From the NCBI GenBank assembly GCA_002897115.2, contig BCIH01000010.1, forward strand, positions 403,475 through 467,474: 64,000 bases of DNA. The letters are read 5' to 3'. This document shows, one piece after another, positions 48,938 to 61,014 of the stretch; the first letter of the stretch is position 1; each line of letters opens with the position of its first letter. The position numbers and the translations under genes are program-made. The DNA is from Prototheca cutis (taxonomy: Eukaryota > Chlorophyta > Trebouxiophyceae > Chlorellales > Chlorellaceae). The notes under the pieces were generated by a model. That model was not told the origin of the DNA. It searched no databases and saw only the letters and a list, made by a program, of their open reading frames with translations.

Positions 48938-50392
48938 ATGGCGTCCAGGACAGCGACCATGCAATGGACGCCCGAGGAGGTGGGATGTGTGTGGGTTGGA
49001 AGGACGTGGGGATTGTGCCCCTCGACACCCCGCCATGAGCGCACCAGCAGGCCATTTGTCTGAGCATGCCCAATTGCGAACGAGCACACGCAGATGTACT
49101 TTTTCGCCAAGGACGAGTTGATCTCCGTCGTGCCGAACTTTTCGCTTCAGACCGAGAACGGCACAGCGCAGTGCATAGGGGTGAGATTGGCGAGTATCAG
49201 AGGGGAACAGCTGTGGGGAGAAGGGGAAGGCCTGGCGCGCAATCCCAACTTTTCCAACCCGCGCTTGTCTGTGCACACAGGGAGACTACGGACCCTTCAA
49301 GCCCAACCGGGAATGCAAAGTTCCGCTCTGGCTGGCTCTGACACTCTGGAAGCGGAAAAAGTGTTCTATCCTGCCCCCAGCCTGGATGACCGTTGAACAC
49401 TTGGAAGGTGCTGCGGCTGCTGGAGAGTTGCTTCGTTGCACGGGGGTCTGTGCTCCTATAACCGTGCTCCCTGTCAATCCGTGATTGGGCTGCATAGAGC
49501 TGCAGGTGAATTGCCAGCCTCTTGAGAATGCTTTCTGTCCGGGATCTCATGCATGTTTGGACTCCACCCCCTGAATTTAACACGTTGCAGCGGTTCTCGC
49601 GCTGGATCGGAGGGATGCTGCAGCGTTCCAGCCGTTGCCCTTTCACTACATCGAGATTGCGCACTTCCTGTTTACCTCTGGAACGGACGAGGCGATGGCC
49701 TCGGGCATGTTTGGGGAGAATCTGACACGGGTGCGGCGGCGTGAGGCTTTCGATCATACTTTCCTTGTTGTTTGTTGGACGGCATGTGTCTCAGAATATA
49801 CACTAAGAAGAGGAATGGGCATGCCTCGACTGGTATGCAGCAGTGCCACCTGCCTTCCGGGCATGGATCGCTCACACAGTGCCAGGTCCCGCAGGATACC
49901 GGACTTGGCAATCCACGCCTGGGCTTCCACCCGGCCTCTGCACCCCAATGCTCCAGATCAAGGACTTGGTGGAACTGGTGCAAAAAGCCCGGATGTCCAA
50001 GATTGCGTCTGGTCTGTCCACGCTGCAGGGACCAATTACCGTCAAGCTAAATAACCTGGCCGCCATGGAAATCAACGCCATACGTTCCTTCTTCCTGGGC
50101 GCGCTGGACATGTTTTATGAGTACCACCAGGTTTGTGTGTGTGTGGGGGGGAGGGTGTGGGTGTGTTTTGAAAAGGGGTTTGTGCAGGGGCCAGCCCGCA
50201 CTGAGAGAGCAGCTCCAGGTAACCAACTCCATTCATGGCAAAAGCCAATCCATGGTCATGTCACTCTACACTGCTGGCTGTCTCATCCCAACCTTGGTCT
50301 GACCTGTACAGATGTACGAGGACGGTCTGGAGGCAGGGAGGTCAAGTCAAGGAGCATCACAATCACAGCCCACATCCTCCCTACGGGCCTGA
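48938..50392 (+). CDS. PSF2: GINS complex subunit PSF2
   Basis: Six exons, 48938..48979, 49094..49180, 49281..49407, 49591..49730, 49957..50130 and 50312..50392, encode 216 residues (phases 0, 0, 1, 0 and 0), close to the ~185-210 usual for the family. Key blocks are MQWTPEE, MYFFAKDELISVVPNFSL, GPFKPNRECKVPLWLALTLW, ILPPAWMTVEHLE, FQPLPFHYIEIAHFL, KDLVELVQKARMSKI and LNNLAAMEINAIRSFFLGAL. These align with eukaryotic PSF2/GINS2 from end to end. PSF2 is one of four GINS subunits. GINS joins CDC45 and MCM2-7 to form the replicative CMG helicase. The last exon (MYEDGLEAGRSSQGASQ) is a poorly conserved tail. The gene diverges from the RecD2-like gene across 287 bases. Confidence 0.96.
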
Positions 50393-50562
50393 CCGGTGGG
50401 CCTGGGCCCATGTCGCTGAGGCGAAGGTGCCTCGACTGATCTCGGGGCCCTCTCGATCTCGTCTGCAAGTCGGTGGCAGCGCATACCTTCATTTCTTTTT
50501 CCAGCTTTCTTTTAAATATTATTTTGACTTCATGATGTAACGCCCGAGACGCTTGCCAGGCA

Positions 50563-52413
50563 ATGGACGACTTGGAGCCCATCAGCTTGTATGGGCGAGC
50601 CGGACGGACGGGGGCAACCCCAGCCTTCTTTCGGCTGATGGGATGCTGTGGCACCGTAGACTACGACATGTATGCCAGGATAGCCGTTATCAAGGGGTGT
50701 TTCGTGCAGAACACACATGCAACAGAGCTTGAATGCCCCTGCTGCCGGGACCCGCTGCAGGACTCTGGCGGCCACGGACTTTAGGACAGGTGTCGTGGCA
50801 ACCTTCACCCTGCAGGACGTCATGGACGACGGGGTAGGGAAGAATGAGGGTCTGGCGCTGAAATCTGCCGATAATACCACTCTTTATGTGCATTTAATGG
50901 TGAGTATGTGCTGAAAATGATCGGCAACGAAGACAGAATGCCTCCGCCCGCTGCAGGAATTGCAAGGGGGGCTGGTGGTCTCGGCGGCCCGTACTCTGGA
51001 GACGCTTGTCGAAGCGCTTTCTGGCCAGATGGCAGACATGGACGGCGCCTGCTCCTCCACATGTGAGCACGGGGCTGTTATGTAGTGTAGGGATGCAATA
51101 TAGCAGTGCTTCTTGGGTTGCATGGAGGACCAAGCATTGTTTGTGAAGGCTGAGAAGCATTGTTGGAACGTGGCAGCGTGTTCCCACTGGGCATATGCGG
51201 AATTCCTCATGGCATGGCAGGGCACATTTCAGTGGGTGTGGAGCTGCTCCCGGGGACGCACCAGCACCTCAGGTTTGTGCGAGGGTCTGAAATTGCGGAG
51301 TTGGATGTGTGGGTGGCTGCGGCTGTTGGCGTGCAGCGAGCAGGGTCCCCGCTGTGACTCCATGTCGATGCTTCTCATTCCCCACGAGCCAAGCTCAGCA
51401 CATTTGAGTCTTTTCCTGTGCACATGGATGGGCTGGCGCGTCTCGCGAAACTATCGCCGCCTCGTCCCACACATGATTCACAGACTGCCCCCTGGGACGA
51501 TTGCCAAGACTGTGCCGGCTGCCAGAGTGCCCGAATTTGCATATGGTGCAGAGTGGGCACTGCTGTGAACTTGCATTGAGGCATTGCATGTTATCTATGG
51601 CCTGATCCATCGCTCAATCAAAACGCCTGCTTCTGGCATGTCTGCATGGGGGAATGGCTGCCAAGGCTCGGCCGGGATCCAGTGACCAACCCCTGCTCCC
51701 CACCACCACCGTCGTCGCCCAAAATGGCATTCCCCTGCACATGCAGAACTTGTCAGTGGCCTGTTGGACAGGCAAGCGACAGTGCCGCAGGTCCCAGAGT
51801 TTGACGATGACGTCGTCAGGTCAGAGGTGAGACTGACAAGCGGTGGATGGGTACTGCTGCCACGGACCACCAATTGGTACACAGTTGGCATCTGTGGAAT
51901 CGCTTTGAAATACACATTGTTTCCATGGTATGCATGCCAGGTTGCATGTGGCCTTGCCGTCGTGAGCAGGAAGCCCATCCATCCGCCCGGCCGCTGGTCC
52001 CAAAACTCGTATAGGCGGAGCAGCTGACTGCATTTGCAGGCACCCTGACAGAAGAGCCGCGGCAGGTGGTCGACGATGACGAGGCTCCACGAGATCGAAA
52101 CCCAAACCAAGACACGGAAGGCTCACCGGCCAAGAAGATGAGGGAGGAGGAGCTGGGATCGCTGAGACTCGACTCGGAACCTCATGAGGTCTTGGTATCC
52201 AGTCACTCACCCGACGCAGCAATCTCAAGATCCGGGTGGTCACAGCTGTCTGGGAGCCAGAGCACCTCCCCCAGGCACATGAGCACCGCCTCTGCCTCTG
52301 GATCGACACCAGATGCTGGGGACCGCACCAGGGCGCGAGTAGTGGCTCGGCCGGCCCGGAGCCAGATTCGGCCGGGCCGAGCCCGGATCCAGGCATCGCC
52401 CCAGTCCAAGTGA
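50563..52413 (+). CDS. Unrecognised 338-residue nuclear-like protein
   Basis: Seven exons, 50563..50696, 50761..50899, 50957..51062, 51233..51272, 51399..51526, 51747..51842 and 52040..52413, form one open model with matching phases (2, 0, 1, 2, 1, 1). The N-terminus reads MDDLEPISLYGRAGRTG. A beta-rich part follows (VVATFTLQDVMDD, ALKSADNTTLYVHLM) and then a helix (AARTLETLVEALSGQMADM). The tail from about residue 210 is acidic and then Ser/Arg-rich (VVDDDEAPRDRNPNQDTEGS, AKKMREEEL), like a disordered nuclear tail with phosphorylation sites. I recognise no family. A compact head, a helix and a disordered tail recall XRCC4-like or checkpoint-clamp proteins, but no motif supports either. It starts 170 bases after PSF2 on the same strand. 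Exons 4 and 5 are the least secure. Confidence 0.55.
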
Positions 52414-52901
52414 TGCCGTGGCTTTTGATTCTTTATTGGCTTTCTTGTGCACGTTGTCGTGGCGTGCAAACGAACACATGGTGGTTACTTGGGCTGTGGC
52501 CTTGTGCAGTTGGAACCGACGGTGGGTGGGCTGACATGTGATGCCACAATACAGGCAGCATTTTTTTAATGTGTCTGATCCCTTTTCCTGATCGGAGTGC
52601 AGGTGATACTGCCACAAATATTTATTTCGCGTGCGGTTGTAATGAATGGAGACCAAAAGAGGATCGAGGGCAGGTCATCACGGCATGCTGCCACTCGTTT
52701 AGGAAGAAATTTTTCAATTTCTCCCGAGAACCGATCAAAGCGAAATAAAATAGGCCAGCTCCTAATGCAATCAGATAATGGAGCATCCTTGTTACTATGC
52801 AGCCATGCATACTCGGCGATAATTATCGAATGCAGTCACGATGACATGGGGGCGCTCGCCCGGCGCCCAAAGGCCATCCTGAGGACGGACAAGGGTGCCG
52901 C
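52414..52901. other. 488-base intergenic spacer
   Basis: It lies between two plus-strand genes. It is unusually AT-rich for this window (for example aaatttttcaatttctcc near 52710). No coding or RNA feature was recognised; it presumably holds a 3' UTR and a promoter. Confidence 0.5.
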
Positions 52902-55900
52902 ATGACGGGCGCACCATCGTTCTCGGCTGCAGCCGCCCACATCCAGGCCCTGTCGGTACGCATTGGAGGTTGCTTGGTTGATACAGTCCAGTGTACTGTG
53001 ATACACTTCACAAGTTTACTCAGGTATGTCTCCCTTGCGCTGTAGGCTGTAGAGCTCGACACCAGCCTGGCAAGGGTGCTGGAGCGACTGCCGCAGTTCA
53101 GGCCCCCCAAAAAGGCGCAGACAAGGTCCCAGGGCGGTCCTCGGCACGACGGTGCCTCCCAACAGCGCCAGAAACTTGGAGATGGGCTGGTTCTCATCCT
53201 GCAGAAGGCAGCAGAGCTGGGGGATGAAGCCGTTCTCCAGGTGAGCGCTGATCGACGCTGGGCCTCATCCCTCTTGTGGCCCCTCTGGAACACAGCAAAC
53301 TCCCCTCCCTCTGTGACTGGGAGGAATCGATGATGAGGGTGACAGAAGGCCTGGCCTTTAGCATGACATCATCCTCTTGAGCTTGGCCTCACCCAATGTC
53401 CACATCACAGTCCTGTCGGGACCAGGTGGCCCGGGCCTGCCAGTTGGAGCCCTGGCTCTGGCAGCAGCTGCTGAACCGCTCCACGGTCCTGATTTTGAGC
53501 AGCAGCGGTGCAGCAGAGCTGCTGGCAGGGCTGCTACTTGGCCAACAGCACAGGGTGCAGGCACGGGCATTTGACCTACTGGCAGCCTGGCTGGCAAGCG
53601 AACGGACGGCTGAGAGTGGTCCCATTGCCGATGGTATGGCCCCTTTCGTCTCCAGCCTGCGAGCGTTTGCAATAGCAGCCCGGCGCTGCGTGGAAGCTTG
53701 CTTTGTCGGGGGATGGGCGCTGGAGGCGGGGCAGCCTGTGCCTGACTTTTGGCCAGACAGGGTCTCGGCCCCCGCCCTGCGGTTCCTGTTTGCAGCGGCA
53801 GCTGCTGGGGAAGGGCAAGCAGCAGCAGCGACAGCTGTCCTGGCACGTGTGCTCAGAGATCAGCTGCGTGACCCTGGTGCTGTGGCGCGGGGCATCCTGG
53901 CACGAGGGCCCGAGGAAGCAGCCCAGCGTGCACAGCGTGTGCAGGCCGTGGTGCTGACGCTGATGGGTTACCTACTTGACCGGGGCAGTGCCGGGGACGA
54001 AACCGATCGTGCCCAGGGTGTGCTAGGCACGCTGGTCGCTGTGCACTGGGAGCTCGCGCAGTTTCTCCGTGCAGCAGGTGAATATCTGTGTGTGGGTGGA
54101 TTGACTGCGCGTGTTGGTCATGACTGCTGTGGTGGACTTGACCTTCCATCCAAGCACTGGTGTAGTCAGCTCCGCGCACCCATCCACACCTGTAGATTGT
54201 GAGCCGGCGGCGGACCCTGCATGGCCCGAGCACACGCGACTAGCCATGCTTTACGCACTGTGCATGCTGCCAGATGCCGACCCCTCGCTGCCGGGGTCTG
54301 TCCGTCTGACCCTGCCCCCTCCGCTGCTGGCGCATGCGCTGGATCTGCTCTGTGCACGCGGCGGCAGGCAGCCGCAGTCTTGGCCGGCGCCAGCCCAAGT
54401 TACTGTGCATGAAAGCGCTCGAATGGCCTGGCTCATTCACACCGCCTGCCTCCAGGTTTGCATGGCGAAGGCAGTGTGCTTCCTGCTTTGAAGGATGCGT
54501 AGGTGTTTGCTTTTTGGGGGGTTTGTGGGCTGTGAGTGTTCGAAAGGGCATTGCATTGGAGGTGAAGGCTTTTTCGCTGGGGGGTCCAGGGGATCATCAG
54601 AATCATACCCTGAATGGAGGGCGAACGGACGAGTCAAACCAGCAGCATGACTGCTATGCTCCTTTCTGCACACAGGGCATGGCAGCCCCCCACCTCGTCC
54701 TGCTGGCCCGGGTGAGGCATGGAGGGCCGGCGCTTCTCGCGGCGTACCGGCTGCACGATCTGCTACGTGGCAGCGGCCAGCGGCCCTTGTCTCAGTCGGA
54801 GCAAGGCGCTCAAGGAGCAGTGCCTGGCAAGCGGAGGAAGAAGCAGCCGGCAGCGGAGAACGACGGTCACCAGCCTTCCATGGTTGACATCTTGGATGTT
54901 TTGTTACAGGGCCCCACCGTGGATGCTGCTGGGCTGGACAGAGGGAAGGCCGCTGGACAAGAGGTGGTATCCAGTGCAGGGCCCGAGCTTCGACGCACGA
55001 ATGGCGGGCCGGAGCAACACCGTGTTGAATCTTGTCCGCCTCAGCGCAACAGCTTGGAGGACAGCTGTCAACCCTGCACGCTTTCTGCTGAAACAGGAAG
55101 TCAACAGCTGATTCTTGGAGACAGTGCGTCTGCTTGTCAACCGACCGAGGAGTCTGCTGCGCCCGGTGAGGACATGCACGCAGCGCAGGGCGCCATTGGG
55201 CTGGATGCCATGCACCCACCTGTCCCGGACGACGAGCCCGATGCAAGCAGAACCATGCCAAGGGTCGTCATTCGGACGACAACAGGCATGACAGCGGCTG
55301 AGCGTGATCGCCTGTGGGATGCTTACATTGCCGACAAAGAAGCCCTGCTGGGCATGCTCGGGGTGCGTGGGTGGGTGGATGGGTGGGTGGGTGATTGGAT
55401 CGAACACACAGTCGCCGTGCAATGAATCACGACCGGACTAAGCCTCCCTAACCCCCCACCGTCGCTCAACCCCTCAGGATTCGGATTATCTGTCATGGTT
55501 TGACGAGGCCAGCGCACCGCCCCCAGAGGGCGGGCGGGCAGAAGAAAGCATAGCGCGCGCCGGCGGCGGGGTGGAGGCGGCGCTGGATGCCGCCCTTGGC
55601 GGGGGCGGCGCGGACCGGGCGCTTCCGTGCACGGCGCTGGATGCCAGCATCCGGGCTCCATGGCAAGCCGCCAGCGCTGCGGCGCTCGAAGAATTGCTGC
55701 GCGGGCTTCAGACGGTTGCGGATGGTGCAGATGGTGATGGGGGAAGTGAAGCACCTCCTGCTGCATCCCACACCACTACTAGAAAGTTAGAAAATCTTCA
55801 GGCGCTGGTCCGAGAGTTCCTGTTTCCCGGCGGGGTCGAAGAGGAGGTGCTGACCACGGTGCAGACGGCGCTCAGTGCACTTGGCTTTCAGGGCCGTAAC

Positions 55901-57872
55901 TGCTGGTCCGCAGCAACCCAAGGTGCGGAGCATGTGGAGGTGGTGCTTTCAGGTTCATAGCGTGTTTGTGTGTATTTTTATGGGTGCTACACTGTGCTCC
56001 TAGCCCAATGTGCGAGCTGTTGGTGCGGAAACGGGAAGAGAAACTTCACATGGCGGCGAATTCTACGACCCTCAACCGGGACCAAAATCCTCGCAGCGGC
56101 CAAGATCTGTCCTCTGGGCACGCTGGCTTTGACCCTGGCGACGCAGCTGCTGCAGCTGGTCACCATCCGGGCACGGTATGCGGCGCCGCTGTGGCTCGAC
56201 CGTGCACTACACACGTTGGCTGTCGTCCAGGGCTGGGCGGCCGAGGAAGCCGCCACCGTTACCCTGCCCAGCGAGCGGGCGGTGAAATTCTCGCCACTGG
56301 CGCTCGCCGACGCGCTTCCCCGGGTTGTGCTGGGATCGGGAAGGCTGCAGGCCGCCAGCCTGGAGCTGGAAAGCACGGCAAAGAACCTGTGGCACCTGGA
56401 GGGTTGTGGCCTCCGCAGGGCCATGCCCGACAGGGTCAGTCAGTGGTCGATTGAATCTTGGTGCTGGCACAGTGTGTGCTGTTCAAATGTGCACGTGCAT
56501 GTCTGGGAGGGTATGAACACATCAAACGGTGCCTACAAACTCAGCGCATCATTTCCTGTTTCAGCAGGAGCTCTGTGAATATGTGGCGGGGTTGGCGTTG
56601 CTGTGCTTGCGGGGGCTTCTGCCCCCCGGCGTGGCCAAGCCCGCAATGCTGCCGGCGTGGTTGGGCACCGGCGCTGGATTGGAACTGTCCCTGCACCCCT
56701 TTACGCAAGACCCCGCACGGGAAGCGGCGCTGGCGGAGCTGCTCCTGCCGGAGCTGACGTCGTTTGTCCCGGGGCTGGTGGCACTCGACGGCAGCGAGCA
56801 CGGGGGAGCTCAGGGTGCCGCGGCTGGCGACGGGCCCTCAATCTTACAAGTCCTGCTTCCCTGCTGGGATGTCTGCGGGCTGGCAGCAGCGGTGATTTCC
56901 CTCGGGAGCGAAGAGAATGTCGCCTTGAGTGAGAAGGAAGAAGAAGGAGAGGGGCTGCACTCCAACGACAGTATTGCTGCTGCGGATGATGATGGCGACA
57001 GTAACCACCCATCCGCTCCACTCGTGAGGTCGACGCTGGCGCTGTGTGCTGCCTGTCTGGCAGCGGTGCCGGGACTCCTGAGCACGCTCCAGCACCGGCT
57101 GAGCTCGTTGAGCGCGGCAGGACCGTCGCGGCCGCCCAACCGGGACCCCAGGTTGGCGAGGTTCATGGATCCGGCCACGACCACCACTTCCCCTGGCCGC
57201 AGCCTCACGGCACGTGACGCGGGAGCAGGAAGACGAGCCATCGAGGACGCCAGCAGCACGCCGCCACAGCCCCGTGTCGTCCCCACTCAGCCCTCGCTCA
57301 CAGGCCCACTCCAGCTCCTGGCCACGAGCGTGGAGCTGGTCGGGGCGTTAGCACCGCTTGCGAGTCGGTTGCCCGAGCTGGAAAGCGCGGCAGCAGCCCA
57401 GGCAGCCTGTGTGGCCGCGCTGTCGTCCTGCCCGGACGAGCTTGGCGCGCCAGCTCTGGCGGCCGTCATGGACCGAGCGCCCTCTCTCTGGTTCGGAGGA
57501 CCCGACGCCCTGGCCAGCTGCCAGGATGATGATGACAGGCAGGGTGTGGCCGGCGGGGATTTGGGCCCGCGTGGCTCCGGGGTCAAGCCCGGCGACCGCA
57601 CAACGAGCGCACCAGCTTCCATCCCAAGCAGACCAGCATCCAGCCGCCGGGCTGCGCCATCTGCCATGTGTAACCCTTACTTGGCAGCGATTCTGGCAAC
57701 AGAAGGTGGCGATGGAGTTGGCGCCGAGGAGCTGGCGGAGCTGGAGGACTTTATCGTGGCCAACCCGGAGCGCGACTATGGCGCTTTCATCGGCGCGCAC
57801 TTCCCCATGCTCCCCGAGTCTGACAGCGAGGAGGGGAGTGGCAGCGCAGGCAGGCCGGCAGGCAAGGAGTAG
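52902..57872 (+). CDS. Large alpha-helical protein of unknown family (1,358 residues)
   Basis: Eight exons, 52902..52955, 53046..53240, 53411..54077, 54196..54455, 54676..55362, 55478..55952, 56004..56434 and 56565..57872, join with phases 0, 0, 1, 0, 0, 1 and 0. The product is dominated by Leu/Ala-rich helices in a repeating pattern (AFDLLAAWLASERTA, LRFLFAAAAAGEGQ, LRGLLPPGVAKPAML), as in ARM/HEAT-like solenoids. Two low-complexity linkers interrupt it, one basic with GKRRKKQPAAEN near 54830. The C-terminus CNPYLAAILATEGGDG followed by LEDFIVANPERDYGAF is the best-defined block and probably a conserved tail. No catalytic motif, signal peptide or membrane span was seen. I cannot name the family. 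Urb1-, TELO2- and Integrator-like scaffolds have similar build. The exon structure is well supported and the function is unknown. Confidence 0.75.
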
Positions 57873-58178
57873 ATGGGGTGCCTGTGGGGCTGTCGACGAT
57901 AGCATAGTGGTGGTCAGCAGCTGATGTTTGTGAGCCAGCGGCCTCCTGGCAACTGACCGCTGTCCAGGGATCCTGCTCCACAGCAGGCAGGATTGTTGCA
58001 TGACCCAATACCTTTGTTGTCCGCGACGGAAGATTGAAACACCTGTGCGTTGCCTGCACGCTTAAAATGAGCGCACAAAGTTCAAATGTCGGCCCTGTGT
58101 CGGGAGCCGAGGAAAATGCTTGTTGGTTACGTTGTTGGAAATGCTACTCAAATAGGACGGCCGGCAGCAGCCCAACAT
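57873..58178. other. Spacer upstream of the 5S rRNA gene
   Basis: These 306 bases hold the 3' UTR of the preceding gene and any upstream 5S elements. No extra RNA gene was recognised. Confidence 0.5.
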
Positions 58179-58294
58179 GGTTCGTTCATACCATCCAGAA
58201 AACATCCGATCCCATTAGACCTCGGCAATTAAGCTGGATTGGGCGGGAATAGTACTGCGGTGGGTGACCACGCGGGAAGTCCCCGTGACGAACT
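58179..58294 (+). rRNA. 5S ribosomal RNA
   Basis: The 116-base segment matches the eukaryotic 5S layout. The ends pair as helix I (GTTCGT at 58180-58185 with ACGAAC at 58288-58293). Conserved blocks include CATACC after helix I, CCGATCCCATTAGA in loop B/C, a box-A-like AATTAAGCTGGATTGGGCG, AGTAGTACT-like AATAGTACTG, and the box-C sequence GGTGGGTGACC followed by GGGAAGTCC. T runs at 58296-58299 and 58302-58308 fit an RNA polymerase III terminator. Internal promoter elements (A box and C box) are where they should be. It is a single copy here, not in a tandem array, and not linked to 18S/28S genes within the window. A few loop positions differ from the plant consensus, so a divergent functional copy or a pseudogene cannot be told apart by eye. 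Confidence 0.9.
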
Positions 58295-58295
58295 G

Positions 58296-58308
58296 TTTTG
58301 CTTTTTTT
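58296..58308 (+). terminator. RNA polymerase III T-run terminator of 5S rRNA
   Basis: Four T bases and then seven T bases lie directly downstream of the last helix I base. Runs of four or more T terminate RNA polymerase III. Confidence 0.8.
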
Positions 58309-58765
58309 TGGCACTGGACAAAATCCAATCCCCCATTTGGGCAAATGGAAGCAGAGTTCCTATAGTGATCCGTTTTGAAGTGCGCACATGGGCACAATAG
58401 TGGAGAGACAAGGATGAGCCCCGAGCATCCACTTATTCAAGGATGGGGTGAGACGCTTGACCGCCCATCAAAACTTGCTAGTGGCATCAAGAACAAGCAC
58501 GATTGAGAGCGTGGAGATCAAGATACGGCATGGATTTCTCGCTGCACAGTCCAGTACATGGGCACTGCCCAGGTAGGGCCTTGCACCCAAACCGGTGCTC
58601 AGCGGTTCGAATTCATGTGGAGCTGGAGGCACAAGATTCCGTGAACGCGTGTTCATTGGCATTGCCGCGCCAGTCAGCACATGAACAACAAGTAAAATTC
58701 ATGAGCATGTGGTAACTGACACAAGGCGCTATTGAGCAAGCCTCGATGGGATCGTGGAGCGCTCA
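58309..58765. other. Spacer between 5S rRNA and the next gene
   Basis: About 450 bases, moderately AT-rich. It contains ggttcgaattc near 58604, which resembles a tRNA B box, but no acceptor or T stem forms around it. It probably includes the promoter of the downstream gene. Confidence 0.5.
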
Positions 58766-60724
58766 ATGAAGGGCACGCTGGCCTCGTGGGCTGTGGCGGT
58801 GCTCCTGGTACTGGCATGCTCGCCACAGCCCCTCGCGGCTGCTGACGCCCGGTCTGGCACAGAGGACAGGTTTTGCATAGTTGTGCGCACGTACAGGGGC
58901 CATGCCGATCATGCAACGGGCCTGCCCCGGTTCCTGCGCTCCCTGCAACGACAGACCCACCAAAAGTGGGTAGCGGGGGGATGATCTTCTCCGTGTGTGG
59001 GGGGGTGTTCATGCACAGACTTGCACACAAGCCTGTGCGCCACCATGATGCCACCCACTCATTTCCAACCCCCTAAGCACATGCATACCGCAGCTGGGAG
59101 GCCATTCTGCTGGTGATGGACGGACACCCATTTCCGGAGCTCCATCGCATTGTGGCCGAGACAGACGACCCCCGGATCTGGGTGTTTGCCGAGTGGGTGA
59201 GCTGGACAGGTGGGCGTTGAGTTCCTTGGTTGAACCAGGACCTTGCAGCGACTGTGGTGAAGAAAGCCGTCAGAGCTGTGATCCACAGTGACCTCACCGG
59301 CTAGGGAAGGGGTTGGGGGTCAGGAGCAGGCCAGCCCACATCCCCCTTTCGTTGAATTGAAAGGCAGGTGCCCATTCCTACACGCAAATTGTGCTGCATT
59401 TCTCTCTGCTGAACTCCCTTGCCTCAGATCGGCGCGGACTTTGCGGCGCGAACGCCCGATGGTATGTGGAATCCCTCCTACCATGCGCTCCTCTACAACC
59501 TGACCGACGATGCCGTCATCGGTGTGTGCTGGAGATGGTGGGGCTCTTATTGTTCATTCATGGGGGGTATTGGAGGGGGCTGCATTCTCACAACGAAGCC
59601 ATGACCCGCCCACCCACCCGAAAATAATAACACCACTAGGTTGTGCGGAGGATACGACGTGGCTGGTGGTGACCAACGGCGACAACGAGTATGGCGACAG
59701 TTTCCTGGCGCGAGCGGCGGCCGAGGGCCGCGATCGTGGTATCAACGTCGTGGCTTTTGACTTTTATTCTCGCTATGCTCGCCCAACGGGTCCGCAGTGC
59801 GAGCGGCTGGCGAGCGTGGGATCGCCCGGCGCGCCGCTGTGCAAGCGGAACCGCCTGCGCTGGTGCCACACGGACCTGGGGTCCTTTGCCCTCCGGGCGG
59901 CGAGGTTCTCGGCGGAGGGCCGAGGGTTTGGCCTGGGCTTGCATCCCAAAAACGCCCCAGCAATGGGTGCGGAGCATGCGGACGGCCAGCTGGTTGCGGC
60001 ACTTGTTCAGGACTTGGGTTGGCGAGCGGCGCACGTCACGGACGCGTGCCTGTTCTCGCACTCTCCCTCGCCCGCGGCCTGTGCCTGGGCGGGTGGGGTC
60101 TGGGACGACCGCAACATGGCCACCTGGCACGCGGGAGGAGGCGAGTGCGTCGGTGCAGCAGGCCGAGACTGGGTCCTGGCCAACGATCCAAATGCCGAAC
60201 TCGTCAGCGTCGTCCTCGCGACCGACGGCAACGTCTCAGGTTGCTTGACCCTTTCTTGGTTGGGGGAAAGGGGAGGGGATTCGCTGCAGTGGTAATGAAA
60301 ACCCTCCCAAGAAATCCGGTGTTGACCCAGCAATCAGCCTCCATGCATGACCACCACGTGGAATGGGTTGCCAGTTGAAACCGTGCTCTGTGTACATGCG
60401 AGACCGAGCATGTTCTGTTGCCATGGATGCTGCTTCACTGGCATACCACATCGCAGCCCACTCCNCCCCCTTCCTTAGCTGACCCCGCCGCTGCTCAACG
60501 ACAATCGTGCAGTGTTTGAGGGAGGAGCATCTGTGGCACAGCCTCTGACGATCCAGTGCCTGCGTCGGCGGGACTACCTTGCGCCGCAGGTCTGGGGAGC
60601 CGCCATGGACTGGTACAGCGAGCTCTGTGCCGACGAGCTCGATCTCCCCGCGCTTCGGGCCTGGCAGGCACAGCACGCACAGCATGCCGCCATGGAATCG
60701 CGGGCCCAGCATCAAGACCTCTGA
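58766..60724 (+). CDS. Secretory-pathway glycosyltransferase-like protein (GT-A fold)
   Basis: Five exons, 58766..58965, 59094..59196, 59428..59521, 59640..60232 and 60479..60724, encode 411 residues (phases 2, 0, 1 and 0). Residues 1-29 are a signal peptide or anchor: MKGTLASWAVAVLLVLACS and a likely AAA-D cleavage region. Then come FCIVVRTYRGH, RFLRSLQRQTHQ and a spliced WEAILLVMDGHPFPEL. This is the N-terminal pattern of family-2-like nucleotide-sugar transferases (GT-A). TTWLVVTNGDNEYGDSFL holds a D-x-E-like acidic motif in the DxD position, which would bind metal and sugar nucleotide. The C-terminal part is Cys- and Trp-rich, as expected in the lumen. I cannot assign a donor or acceptor. 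It would act in the ER or Golgi, perhaps on cell-wall or protein glycans. One n lies just before exon 5. Confidence 0.7.
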
Positions 60725-61014
60725 CCAGCAGAACAGAGAAGGGACCGGAATTCCTGCCACCCGGCACGCACGGCATTACTCGACTACCCGATCCCATCAT
60801 CCCATGACAAGTAAACCATGCCCTGAGTGGCTCGCGGTGTGACATGCCAGTGGAAAACAAAAAAAGGTCTGTTGGCATCAAGGGCCATCACGGCAGGTGA
60901 GGAACGACCCCACCGCAGCCCAGAGACGCGTTTCTGGGCTGTCAGCAGGGTGGCATGCCACAAGGTCAGAACCGTCTGGACAACGACGTAAAGGCATGCA
61001 GTAGGGGTGCCTGG

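Noticed and set aside
58560..58640. tRNA gene suggested by ggttcgaattc
   Set aside because: The flanking bases form neither a T stem nor an acceptor stem, and no anticodon arm is present.
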